From Roseimaritima ulvae (GTDB lineage Bacteria > Planctomycetota > Planctomycetia > Pirellulales > Pirellulaceae), in the NCBI RefSeq assembly GCF_008065135.1, contig NZ_CP042914.1, positions 3,472,001 through 3,536,000 on the forward strand: DNA of 64,000 nt. The letters are read 5' to 3'. Below are positions 9,401 through 16,912 of the stretch, piece by piece (position 1 is the first letter of the stretch; each line of letters opens with the position of its first letter). The notes under the pieces were generated by a model, which saw nothing but the letters and a program-made list of their open reading frames with translations, was not told the origin of the DNA and did not search any database. The translations under genes and the position numbers were made by a program.

Positions 9401-12400
9401 TTCACGGCCCACTGCGCGACCTTCCAAGCCGTGTAGTCCTCGGCCGAAACGGCTGCGGGACGTCCCGGGAAGTCGTACAACTGGCCGCTGCTGGGATCGT
9501 ACAGCAGGGCCATCGTCAGGCAGTAGATGTCTTTGGCCAAACGCTGGCGGCTGCCATTAAAATCATTCAGCCGCTGGCCGGTCTGGTGCCGCGGCACCGA
9601 GGCGCTTTCTTGCGTAAAGCGTCCGGCGGTTTCCCAGATCGTGCCCTTGTAGATATGTTCGCGGCTTAAATCTTCGCCGGCGTCGTCGGTGCCGTTCATA
9701 CTATCGTCGTCGCGACCGTTGGGTTCGACGTACGTCAGTTCCTCGGGATCGTCGATGACGCCATCCCCGTCGTCGTCCAGGCCGTTACCCAGCCAACGGT
9801 TCAAATCGATCTTCATCCCCAACCGAATCTCCGGTGGAATGACCTCTTCAATCTCCTGAGCCGTGGGGTTCACGCCCAGGGCCCGGATCAAGCGTCGCGC
9901 GGGGTGCGTGGGACTGGCGTACATGTTCTGGCCGAACAGCTGAGCCGTGCTGTTTTCTTCAGGCGGCTGCGCGGGCAGCAGGTCGTCGGAGGAGGAAACC
10001 GGGGTGATCATGCGATAGAGACGATTTCGATACCGTGCTCTGGAGGGAACGTCCACCCCGCCACTGTTGGCAATTGGACCAAGTTGCTGGACCAACCGCT
10101 GAGGCAACTGCAAGCGGTCCCAATCCCATGATCGAATCACGGGTTCGTACTCGGCCAGCGTGTAAGGCCTATCGCCACTGCCATGCCGGTTGATGTGAGC
10201 TTCGTAGGGATCGTTGATCAGTTCATTGCCGTTGGCCGTGGTATCATTGGTCAGGTAAACGTTATTGCCCATGCTGCTGATCAGCGGTGCCCCGGTGGGA
10301 TCAACGCCCACGCGGCCACGACCCCAGACGTCCATGGGAAAGCCCCACCAGGAACCATAGCCGTGCATCGGAGGCTGGTTGGGACGTCTCAGCGCTCCCG
10401 ACGGTTCGTTGAACATCGAGGAAACGCCTTCGCCGGTGCCGGGGACGCCATTGGTGGTATTGCTGTACCGCGTTCGCAGCAGTGCCGCCCAATGGCCAGC
10501 CGCCGTGTCATTGTCACCTGCAATCCAAGGGACAGCCGTCGAACCGTGCATCGCCCGGGGATCAATATCCGCTGGTCCGTATCCAAATCCGCCCCCCTGT
10601 ATAATGGCGACCGATGTATCTGTCGTCGCTGGCCCCAACGCTCCGCCCACCGGCGGGCGCGCGAAGACGTCGGAAACAAGGGCTGCCGAGCCCGGATTAG
10701 AAGTAACCGGGTAAGCCAATTCCCGAATTTGCATGGTGGCCAAACTGCCGGCCGTGTTGATGTTCACGCGGCCGCTGAGGTCTTCGATTCGATACGCCGC
10801 CATGGGCTGGACCAGCGTGCCGTCGGGCATCGTCACCAGCGGCATACCGACATCGATAAAGACGCTGTCGTTCACGCCGTCGCCGTCGTTGTCGACATCC
10901 CAGGGCCCCACCGCCAAGGCGATCGCCAAGTCTTGTACGTCCGTGGCGTTGGGGTTGGTGTAATCGATCGCTTGGGTAAAGGCGATGTGCCCCTCGCCAC
11001 CGCCGGTGAACGATCGATAACGGAAACCACCGCCATATTCTGGTGCGCCCACGATCGGCAGCGGCCGCATGGTCGAGCGGATCAACATGCTGAGCACATT
11101 CTTTAGTTCATCCTGGCTCATGCTGGAGATCGTCTTGTTGTAATACGAGACGATGTAGTTGACCAAGGCGGGCCGCAGGAACGAAGGTGCGTCGACGCCC
11201 AATTCACTGTTACCGCTCGATGACGAGCGGGGGAAGTGCGCCAGGAACATGTCGCGGTAGTCCGGCACGTCGTAGGGCTCGTCCCCATCGCCGGTCGGCA
11301 GCGTATTGCGATACGCCGAGTAGTTGGGCAGCAGGGCGACCGGAACCGGAGTATTTAAGCTGCCGTTGCTGATCGTTACCGTTTGATCCAGGTTGTAGCC
11401 GCCGCTGTTCTGCCAGCCATACCCAAACCCGTTGCGTTCTTTGCCGTTGATTAAAAACGGTAGGCCTTCGTCGTCACTGCCCGTGGCACCGGCCGACGTA
11501 AAGGTTGCTCCGCCGTTGCCCCAGGCCCCGTCGTTGCCCTTTTCATAGAACAACGAATTGGCTCCGCCGCCGGAATTCAGCCACCACGACAAAGACTGTG
11601 CGCGGCCTTCGTGCGTGATCCGTTCGTCCAGGTAGGGACCGACGTCCAGAACCAACATTCGGTCCAGGAACAAGGGGTTGCCGGTTTCGCCGCGACGATC
11701 GCGGAAGGATCGCACGATGCGAAAAGTAAGGTGCGACAGCGGACCTTCTTTTAAGGTGAAGTAACGACCGACAAGTAGATCGTCGACGTCCACACCATCG
11801 CGAATCCGTTCGGCGGCCGTGCCACCGGGGGCTAAGTTGGTTTGAATGCGGAAGAAGTGGTCTTGGACGACCCAACCGGGCTGACCGGCGTTGGGAGTCG
11901 CACCAAACGCGTTGGCGTCGCGAACGTTGCCGGTGATCAGGTCACTGCCGTATTTGTCGCGTAGCAGACTGTTACCGAAAATTGCTGAGGAGGGGCTGTC
12001 GCTGCCCACCAGTACCGCGCCCAAAGCTTGTTCCAGCATCGCGTCGGGCTGGACGGCTCGCGTGTTGCGTTGGCTGATCGAATAGGAAGCGATCCGCGAC
12101 TGGCTGGTGAAGATCACATAGGTCGCCGTCAGCAGGCTGAACAGGGCCAGCATACCCAGCACCAGCAGCAGGATCACGCCGCGCTTGCTCGTAGCTACGC
12201 TCGCCAGAGCGTGGTCCGCTTCACCCTCCCCCTGGGAGGGGCGCGAGGAACGAGCGGGGAGGGCCGGCTGCTCCCACCGTCTGGCGACGGTAGCTACGGA
12301 GGGCGATTCGCCGCGCTCGTCCCACCGTCTGGCGACGGTAGCTACGGAGGGCGTAGCTACGCTCGCCAGAGCGTGGGCGTTGCGTTTGAGCTCGTCTGGT

Positions 12401-12414
12401 TGCGAAAACTTCAT
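6475..12414 (-). CDS. Giant GspK/PilX-like pseudopilin (about 1,979 residues)
   Basis: The start is ATG at 12414 (MKFSQPDELKRN), with CGAGGT eight bases upstream; a GTG at 12441 would add nine residues. After an unusually long leader (see the repeat at 12191-12376) comes KRGVILLLVLGMLALFSLL, a hydrophobic N-terminal helix of the GspK/PilX kind, with Gly-Val as the probable prepilin cut. GspK-type Asn-Leu/Ile-Asn signatures occur twice: DLSGRVNINTA in the first third and RQGKINLNTI near the end. Two acidic loops, DVDNDGDGVNDS (DNA about 10870-10905) and LDDDGDGVIDD (about 9750-9785), resemble calcium sites; known GspK binds calcium. Classical GspK is about 330 residues, so most of this protein is extra, with no recognised domains. 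It overlaps the next gene by four bases. GspK caps the pseudopilus tip in type II secretion; here the role is inferred from the motifs and operon. Confidence 0.8.
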   Translation of the reverse strand: MKFSQPDELKRNAHALASVATPSVATVARRWDERGESPSVATVARRWEQPALPARSSRPSQGEGEADHALASVATSKRGVILLLVLGMLALFSLLTATYVIFTSQSRIASYSISQRNTRAVQPDAMLEQALGAVLVGSDSPSSAIFGNSLLRDKYGSDLITGNVRDANAFGATPNAGQPGWVVQDHFFRIQTNLAPGGTAAERIRDGVDVDDLLVGRYFTLKEGPLSHLTFRIVRSFRDRRGETGNPLFLDRMLVLDVGPYLDERITHEGRAQSLSWWLNSGGGANSLFYEKGNDGAWGNGGATFTSAGATGSDDEGLPFLINGKERNGFGYGWQNSGGYNLDQTVTISNGSLNTPVPVALLPNYSAYRNTLPTGDGDEPYDVPDYRDMFLAHFPRSSSSGNSELGVDAPSFLRPALVNYIVSYYNKTISSMSQDELKNVLSMLIRSTMRPLPIVGAPEYGGGFRYRSFTGGGEGHIAFTQAIDYTNPNATDVQDLAIALAVGPWDVDNDGDGVNDSVFIDVGMPLVTMPDGTLVQPMAAYRIEDLSGRVNINTAGSLATMQIRELAYPVTSNPGSAALVSDVFARPPVGGALGPATTDTSVAIIQGGGFGYGPADIDPRAMHGSTAVPWIAGDNDTAAGHWAALLRTRYSNTTNGVPGTGEGVSSMFNEPSGALRRPNQPPMHGYGSWWGFPMDVWGRGRVGVDPTGAPLISSMGNNVYLTNDTTANGNELINDPYEAHINRHGSGDRPYTLAEYEPVIRSWDWDRLQLPQRLVQQLGPIANSGGVDVPSRARYRNRLYRMITPVSSSDDLLPAQPPEENSTAQLFGQNMYASPTHPARRLIRALGVNPTAQEIEEVIPPEIRLGMKIDLNRWLGNGLDDDGDGVIDDPEELTYVEPNGRDDDSMNGTDDAGEDLSREHIYKGTIWETAGRFTQESASVPRHQTGQRLNDFNGSRQRLAKDIYCLTMALLYDPSSGQLYDFPGRPAAVSAEDYTAWKVAQWAVNLVDFRDGDAIMTRFVYDSRPLDGWDLSNAGTTAVVFGMEAPELLLTESLNFHDRRVTDDPTVGGASYDATREWSNMPDNDLDQKRMPQGTSIFELYCPRSPKQGKLASNAFDQNTLGVAPPDELYDVVNNYEKLNLAAEAPDGNPVFRVAISEEHPSGTYGGGSNSPLNRLGDPDELATGAFQTSQGGGTLPATQRLHMDVFDSTDNITVDRVIWMTSRDPATIAAALPADSNQRNVYYNRFLPGDYANNAPYIQGGQYAVIGPRALTFVGARTLPTTTNQFTYHSPQRMELTPTEFRFYDFDLGADMTVSADDPTVNPRYVVDAPDRDGATGPERIRPIVGIQAVANPPASWTVADLPDIGINISEPTPAGAYYPRPDTATVGSTLDAYTTPLDTPLDKAAGRPLTLRPEGQRTGTSLNFRTAFLQRLADPTMPYNADTNPYVTIDWLPLDLTVFNGDHPEDIQQDMLGISRHIDGDDPNPFGDATVADAITGVNDAGDPILFGSRYKSGLAVNKGGFDGAPDNLIYSVDTVEPDPSTANAGAGVNFSHNIHVDSDINNGGVFSNHSTTLGYLNHSFGERWEQQNNSQPNMVDWLGVPDDATFPWLPWFNRPFSSPYEVMFVPASAPGRLGVEYILPGNNPNGDVADPFDGGDPLAVAGRYGTLFNFLAYDQGNTPWQSPKLHRLLQWLRTPQPYDSLEQMIRPSAITTAATWPITTASSPTAYVNLYASEMFHPPFNWISPPDRQGKINLNTIIAPEVYRSLMLPRVRDTANWANGPFYNEFVNSRRGFTAANNPHLASAGTYPDLDANLNRDYPTPFVGTFQPAETANIAPPLHTNSSGAADRMRLTEKQVTLNRETFTPQTPPRRVFERDASAAVQANDPDRHAFFRHDEVTRLANLTSDNSNTFAMWVTVGLFEVDPSTLDVLDEYGADQGANQRFRAFYIIDRSVPVAFEPGRENNAKNTVLFSRILN
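12191..12376. repeat. Four REP hairpins plus a CCCTC/GAGGG repeat inside the gspK-like leader
   Basis: GTAG-headed hairpins lie at 12191-12214 (+), 12274-12297 (-), 12322-12345 (-) and 12353-12376 (+); arms are ACGCTC/GAGCGT or ACCGTC/GACGGT, loop GCCA. A copy of the CCCTC...GAGGG inverted repeat lies at about 12219-12262. The whole block (about 190 bp) is open in the gspK-like frame and encodes repeated A-T-V-A-R-R-W and A-L-A-S-V-A-T strings between MKFSQPDELKRN and the hydrophobic prepilin helix. It reads as an insertion that kept the frame. Confidence 0.92.
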
Positions 12415-12526
12415 TGCAAAAACCTCGTTCGATCCGAACACGAACAGGACAGAGTTGTCGATCGCGGGATACAGGGATAAGGAGCTGTTTCGTTTACGGG
12501 GCAGAGGACTGCGTCGATGGCACCGG

Positions 12527-14161
12527 TCAGGGCGCCAATTCGATCGTGAACTCTTTGACGCTCACGGCGCCCTCCACCACGGTCGCGTAGGTATCGTCGG
12601 CCAACAGGGTTGTGGTAGTCCCCGAGTTGCCATTGTTCTCATGCCCAAACTGCCACGAGGGGCCTTCCAAAATGACTTGTCTTCGCCACACACCGGAAAA
12701 AGCTGCGGGAGCATAAGGCTCTTGTCCACCAAACGGCCCTTCCTCTTTGCCTAAGATCCGTTGCACGCGGTACCAACGATGCACCGCCGGCGCGGAGGGA
12801 TGGGGACCGGTGGGGGTGCCATCGGGTAAACCATTTGAAGTTAGATACACCTGCCGTGACAGCATCACCCATTCGCCGGGACGGATGTCCGCATCGACCG
12901 TGTCGGGGCCATACATCGAGACCTCGATGGTCGAACCCAACTGCACTGGGTTGGTAACCCAGAACACTCGTTCGCTCATCGGGTTCTCTTCCGGACTGGG
13001 TGAAGTGGGGGCCGAAGCCATATCGTAAATATTGGCATACGCTTCTCGCGATTCGATCACCACCACGGTCACGTTGTAGTGCCGCGAGCCGTCCAGCGGA
13101 GGCGTGACGGTGGCCAACCAGGTGTAGCGACCAGGCGTGCGTCGCGAACCGGCCCCGGTACCGGCAAGGTCAATAGGGTTCATCACCTGACTGGGGGCCA
13201 GCGATCGGTCTTTGGGCCGATACATCATCAGGTTGCCATCGGCGTGCGTCAGCGCGTCGGCGATCAGCGGCGCGACGTAACTGCTGCTACTGCCCACGCC
13301 CACGCGGTACATTCGCGGCAGCGGCGGTTTGCCACCGACGCTGCCCAACGCCGTACTGGGCGGCGACACGCAGTCGTACCATTCACTGTAATAGGGGAAT
13401 CGGCTGGTTTGATAGGCGTTGCGGGGGCCGGCACCAAGCGATGCGCCGGTCGCGTTCTTGCTGATGAAGTCCGGATCGAGACAAAACGACGCCATGCGAG
13501 TGGGACGGAAGGTGGCCGTGGGCGGAAACCGCATGGCAAAGCCCGGCGAATCCAATCCGGCGCACTCGCGACCAACACCTCCGATCAGGAATTTCGGTCG
13601 ATCCAGCAGGTCACGCAACGTCCGCCAGCTGGACGTGGGAATGGGCATCGCGTCGGGGTAAACGGTACTGGTGTCGATCGGCCTTGGCGGCCTCATGCCG
13701 TCGTCGTTCAGCGGGTCGATGTCGAAATAGATCAAGCCTTCCAGGGAGCCCAGGTCGCGGCTGACCAACTCGTCGGTCACCCCCGAAGCGATACGATTCG
13801 CGGCATCGAGTCGCAGAGCTTCGCCAGCATCACGACCGGCGATGGGGATCAAGGCAACAACGCCCACCAACCCGATCAGGATCACGCCAATGGCGAACAG
13901 GACCTCAATGATCGTGACACCGCGGCGTCGTAGCCTAGGCTTCCAGCCTGGGAATCCGCTACCGTCTTTCCCGTAGCTACCGTCGCCAGACGGTGGGAGC
14001 AGTCGGCCCTCCCCGCGCGTTCCTCGCAAGCCTGCCAGAGGGAGGATGAATCGGACCACGCTCTGGCGAGCGTAGCTACGATGCGCGACCTCACGATTCG
14101 CGTCGTTACGCTGCGCGTTCGTTCCGTGTAAATTCACGTTCATATACATATGCTTTTCCAT
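12527..14161 (-). CDS. Pseudopilin-like protein with prepilin N-terminus (PilV/GspI-like)
   Basis: 544 residues. The prepilin signature is R-R-R-G|V-T-I-I-E-V-L-F-A-I-G, with Gly at -1 and Glu at +5, followed by a hydrophobic helix (LIGLVGVVALIPI). The leader before the cut is about 80 residues instead of 6-20, because repeat elements at 13930-14079 are read through in frame. The remaining 450 residues have no recognised domain and are rich in Pro/Ser/Thr. Three close starts (residues 1, 5 and 7: MEKHMYM) are possible; M7 has GGAAAA upstream. It begins 8 bp after the previous gene's stop and is followed by the giant GspK-like gene 112 bp on. Classical GspI/PilV is 120-170 residues, so this is an enlarged minor pseudopilin; the subclass is inferred from the VTIIEVLFA pattern and position. 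Confidence 0.8.
   Translation of the reverse strand: MEKHMYMNVNLHGTNAQRNDANREVAHRSYARQSVVRFILPLAGLRGTRGEGRLLPPSGDGSYGKDGSGFPGWKPRLRRRGVTIIEVLFAIGVILIGLVGVVALIPIAGRDAGEALRLDAANRIASGVTDELVSRDLGSLEGLIYFDIDPLNDDGMRPPRPIDTSTVYPDAMPIPTSSWRTLRDLLDRPKFLIGGVGRECAGLDSPGFAMRFPPTATFRPTRMASFCLDPDFISKNATGASLGAGPRNAYQTSRFPYYSEWYDCVSPPSTALGSVGGKPPLPRMYRVGVGSSSSYVAPLIADALTHADGNLMMYRPKDRSLAPSQVMNPIDLAGTGAGSRRTPGRYTWLATVTPPLDGSRHYNVTVVVIESREAYANIYDMASAPTSPSPEENPMSERVFWVTNPVQLGSTIEVSMYGPDTVDADIRPGEWVMLSRQVYLTSNGLPDGTPTGPHPSAPAVHRWYRVQRILGKEEGPFGGQEPYAPAAFSGVWRRQVILEGPSWQFGHENNGNSGTTTTLLADDTYATVVEGAVSVKEFTIELAP
13930..14079. repeat. REP hairpins inside the pilV/gspI-like leader
   Basis: Elements at 13930-13952 (GTAG head, arms CCTAGGC/GCCTGGG), 13973-13996 (arms ACCGTC/GACGGT, loop GCCA) and 14056-14079 (minus strand, arms ACGCTC/GAGCGT), with a divergent CCCTC/GAGGG family member between (about 14006-14046). 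All are translated in frame upstream of the prepilin cleavage motif. Confidence 0.9.
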
Positions 14162-14169
14162 GGCGTGGC

Positions 14170-15588
14170 CTACTCGTTCACCGCGCTATAGGCGGCGGCG
14201 TCGCGTCGTGTGAGAGCGATGGCGGCCTGCAACCGGGTGCGCAGAGGCGCGCCCGAACTGGCGACCACAAACCCGGTGTCCGGATGCAGGATGTCGCCCG
14301 CAGCGCTGACTCCGAAGGCCGACAACGGCGATGCGGCGACTTCACCGGTTTGCCGATTGATTACGATCCAGGAGGATTCGAAGTCGGCGATGTTGGCGTT
14401 GTCTTTGCCGTCGAAAAAGAACGGAGCATCGGGGTATACGCCACCGTTTTTGCCGAGCATCAAAAAGATGTTCGATGACACCCGCTCACGTTGCACAAAC
14501 ACCGTGCTACTACCTTGCGTGGGCGATCCATAGCGGACTTCGGTGACCGAACCCTGGGAATCAAACATGATCGTGATCGACTGGAAATCATTGAAACCAC
14601 CGGCGAAGGGCGCCGTCGTGGCGGGGTTGTACGGCAGGGTGCCGTAGCGATTGGTGATCGGGCTGCCGCCACTGTCCAGGCGTCGGTTATCGATGGCCAG
14701 CGGAGAGAAATCGTCGCCCGTAAGCCCAAACCCGGAATACACCAGATCGATCACCATGCCTTCGGGTAGTTCCAAGGGAGCGGTTATCGAGGGCGTAGGC
14801 TTGCGGATCACCCGAAACGGCAACGCCGTGCCTGCGGGATATTGGTTTAGAATCGCTGTGCGGTCGGCGGACGAAAGCTCGATCACCGGCCAGCGACCTA
14901 CATAATGTGCTGGCCAACCGGGAACGGCTTCGGCTCCTGTTAGGAAGCGAAGATTAATGATTTCAAAATAGGCGGGTACTAACCCCGTTCCGATTGAGTC
15001 TCCCGCACTTATGACTGGATTGGGTGTGGAATTCTGAGCTTGCTGAGCGGCGGCCTGCAACAACGAAGCATCCGCCGGGTTAAAAGTCAGCGTGCCCGTA
15101 TTCGTCACTACCGCCTGAGCCCCCGCCAGGTCGCCGGTGTAAGCCGGAGGCCCGTAGGCATAGGACAGCCGCACCGCATGAGCACGCCCGATGGCCGACT
15201 CGGCACTAGCCCGTTCGATGACCACGCCGTAGCGACGACCTTCGCCAATCGCCTTGGCTCGAGCCCCATCGAAGTACGACTGCACCACGCCCGCGGTGCG
15301 AGTGAATTTCTGTTCGCGAATGATGTCCCGCACGTTGGGCAACGTGACGGCCGCCAATAGGGATAAGATCCCGATCACGACCATCAATTCGATCAGCGTA
15401 AAGCCGTGGCGAACCTTCACTCTCCCTCTGGGAGGGTCGAGCGTCAGCGAGGGGAGGGCCATGTCATGACCAGCCCCGTAGCCGAACTCGCCGTAGCCGG
15501 ACTCGCCAGAGTTTGGATTTCCCCCCACGCCGTCCAAAGTCTGGCGACTTCGGCTACGTTGGAAAATTTGCTTAGCAATCATGCTCAT
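14170..15588 (-). CDS. GspH-like pseudopilin with extended leader
   Basis: 472 residues. The motif R-H-G|F-T-L-I-E-L-M-V-V-I-G is a textbook prepilin site (Gly -1, Phe +1, Glu +5), followed by ILSLLAAVTLPNVRDIIREQKFTRTAG, which matches the GspH/FimT N-terminal helix and its exposed amphipathic continuation. The leader is 62 residues long and contains translated repeat elements (15417-15557); MSMIAKQIF is probably the original leader start. Met43 is an alternative start but lies inside the repeat without a ribosome site. The C-terminal 300 residues exceed the normal GspH length (about 170) and are unassigned. The start overlaps the stop of the upstream gene by four bases (15585-15588), indicating coupling. 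Minor pseudopilins of this class join the tip complex of the secretion pseudopilus. Confidence 0.83.
   Translation of the reverse strand: MSMIAKQIFQRSRSRQTLDGVGGNPNSGESGYGEFGYGAGHDMALPSLTLDPPRGRVKVRHGFTLIELMVVIGILSLLAAVTLPNVRDIIREQKFTRTAGVVQSYFDGARAKAIGEGRRYGVVIERASAESAIGRAHAVRLSYAYGPPAYTGDLAGAQAVVTNTGTLTFNPADASLLQAAAQQAQNSTPNPVISAGDSIGTGLVPAYFEIINLRFLTGAEAVPGWPAHYVGRWPVIELSSADRTAILNQYPAGTALPFRVIRKPTPSITAPLELPEGMVIDLVYSGFGLTGDDFSPLAIDNRRLDSGGSPITNRYGTLPYNPATTAPFAGGFNDFQSITIMFDSQGSVTEVRYGSPTQGSSTVFVQRERVSSNIFLMLGKNGGVYPDAPFFFDGKDNANIADFESSWIVINRQTGEVAASPLSAFGVSAAGDILHPDTGFVVASSGAPLRTRLQAAIALTRRDAAAYSAVNE
15417..15557. repeat. REP hairpins plus CCCTC/GAGGG repeat inside the gspH-like leader
   Basis: A CCCTC...GAGGG family copy at about 15417-15460, a partial GTAG element at 15478, a complete one at 15493-15516 (arms CCGGACTC/GAGTTTGG, loop GCCA) and one on the minus strand at 15534-15557 (arms CCGAAGTC/GACTTTGG). 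The block is in frame with the GspH-like gene and sits entirely upstream of its prepilin cleavage motif. Confidence 0.92.
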
Positions 15589-16862
15589 AGTGGACTCACG
15601 CTATAAATGTTGTCGGCCGAGTCATCTACCTGATCCCCGTCCGCATCAAAATACGCACCGACCCAACCATCGTTTTTCCCCTGGGCAAATGGGTTTGTGT
15701 CACCGATGTAGTCGACGCCGTACGGAGAGTCGGTGCCGCCGTAATAGTTGCGGGGAAATGGGTCTGGATAGTAGTAAGGCGCCGTAAAGGGGGCAGGTGC
15801 AACGGAGGGATTACCGTTGGCTGGCCAAGTCATCGAGCCGTAGATCAATGGATCGCCGTAGAGCCAATCTGTCGTCGATGAATCCGAACTGCGGAGCATC
15901 AAATCGAACTCGCGGTCTGGGCCGGCTGAGACGATTACCGGGGGGACATTAAACGTGTCGTTGTTGGCCTCGGGCGATCCGACAGCGCCCTGATCGATGT
16001 TTCGCCAATCGACTCGCAGCAGATCGTATTGGTCATAGCCCAACGTCTTTTTGGTCTGCTGGATCGAAGCTTGGCGTTGGGCGCTGCTCATGCCTCCCCA
16101 GTTGGCTCGCTGCCCATAAGTCAACCAGTAGCCGACGGGCCACCGCATCCAGACCATCGGCGTGCCCCAAGGATCCAAGATTTCAGGCACGCCGTCGCCG
16201 TCCAGGTCGCCGATCTGATCGCGGCGGACAACTTCCAGGCCCGAGCGTCCCGCGACAACGGTGGAGGCCAGGATCAAGTACAAACATTCGCTGCCTTCAT
16301 ACTGCGGCGTCCAAGCGTCGGCCCAAGTGGGGCCAAACGGCTGGCCGGTCAATTGCGCCACGGCTCGTCGATACGCCATCAAGGTGGTCGGTGCCGGCCG
16401 TTGATAGCGGATGCGTCCCGAATTGGGAGCGGGCATCGGCCGTCCAAACTCGTCGAAGTGATAGATCGCCGCCTGGGTGGGCGTCAGGTTAGGGACCGCT
16501 GTGCCGACTTGAGGCGGAAACATCAAGTCGCTTTTACGGTCCGGCAATTCCAGCCGCAGCTGTTCACGCATGTTAATCAACCGCAACCGGGCTGAATCCG
16601 TTCCAAGCTGAACCCAAGGAGGGACAGAGGCACTGACCGGAGTTATATCATCCACTCCCCCGCCGTCGATCCGCAGCGTCAGATAGGTTTCCAGTCGCGA
16701 CTGCAGCATGGCATTCATGGCCACCAGCTGCGTTTCGCAGCGGGCTCGGCGAGCGTCCGCGTTGACGCTGACCAGAGCGGCGGTGACCATGCCGGCCAAG
16801 ATGGCCATCACGCCGATCGCTACCAGCAGTTCGACTAGAGTAAATGCGCGTCGCATGAGCAT
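15585..16862 (-). CDS. Pseudopilin-like protein, GspG/GspH type with DPWG and DxDGDG motifs
   Basis: 425 residues with a very short leader: MLMRRA|FTLVELLVAIGVMAIL, Ala at -1 and Glu at +5. This contrasts with the long leaders of its downstream neighbours. Mid-protein, GDLDGDGVPEILDPWGTPM combines an EF-hand-like acidic loop with the D-P-W-G-x-P motif typical of GspG C-termini. Near the end there is a second acidic loop, DADGDQVDD. Calcium binding by GspG is established for classical family members; here it is inferred from the loops. The protein is about three times the length of classical GspG. It starts 50 bp after the GspG-like gene and overlaps the next gene by four bases. It is probably a second, enlarged pilin-like subunit rather than the major one. 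Confidence 0.8.
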   Translation of the reverse strand: MLMRRAFTLVELLVAIGVMAILAGMVTAALVSVNADARRARCETQLVAMNAMLQSRLETYLTLRIDGGGVDDITPVSASVPPWVQLGTDSARLRLINMREQLRLELPDRKSDLMFPPQVGTAVPNLTPTQAAIYHFDEFGRPMPAPNSGRIRYQRPAPTTLMAYRRAVAQLTGQPFGPTWADAWTPQYEGSECLYLILASTVVAGRSGLEVVRRDQIGDLDGDGVPEILDPWGTPMVWMRWPVGYWLTYGQRANWGGMSSAQRQASIQQTKKTLGYDQYDLLRVDWRNIDQGAVGSPEANNDTFNVPPVIVSAGPDREFDLMLRSSDSSTTDWLYGDPLIYGSMTWPANGNPSVAPAPFTAPYYYPDPFPRNYYGGTDSPYGVDYIGDTNPFAQGKNDGWVGAYFDADGDQVDDSADNIYSVSPL

Positions 16863-16912
16863 AGATTCCGATAAGGCTCGCGGTTCCGAACAGACGTTCT
16901 CTTCCGTGTCGT

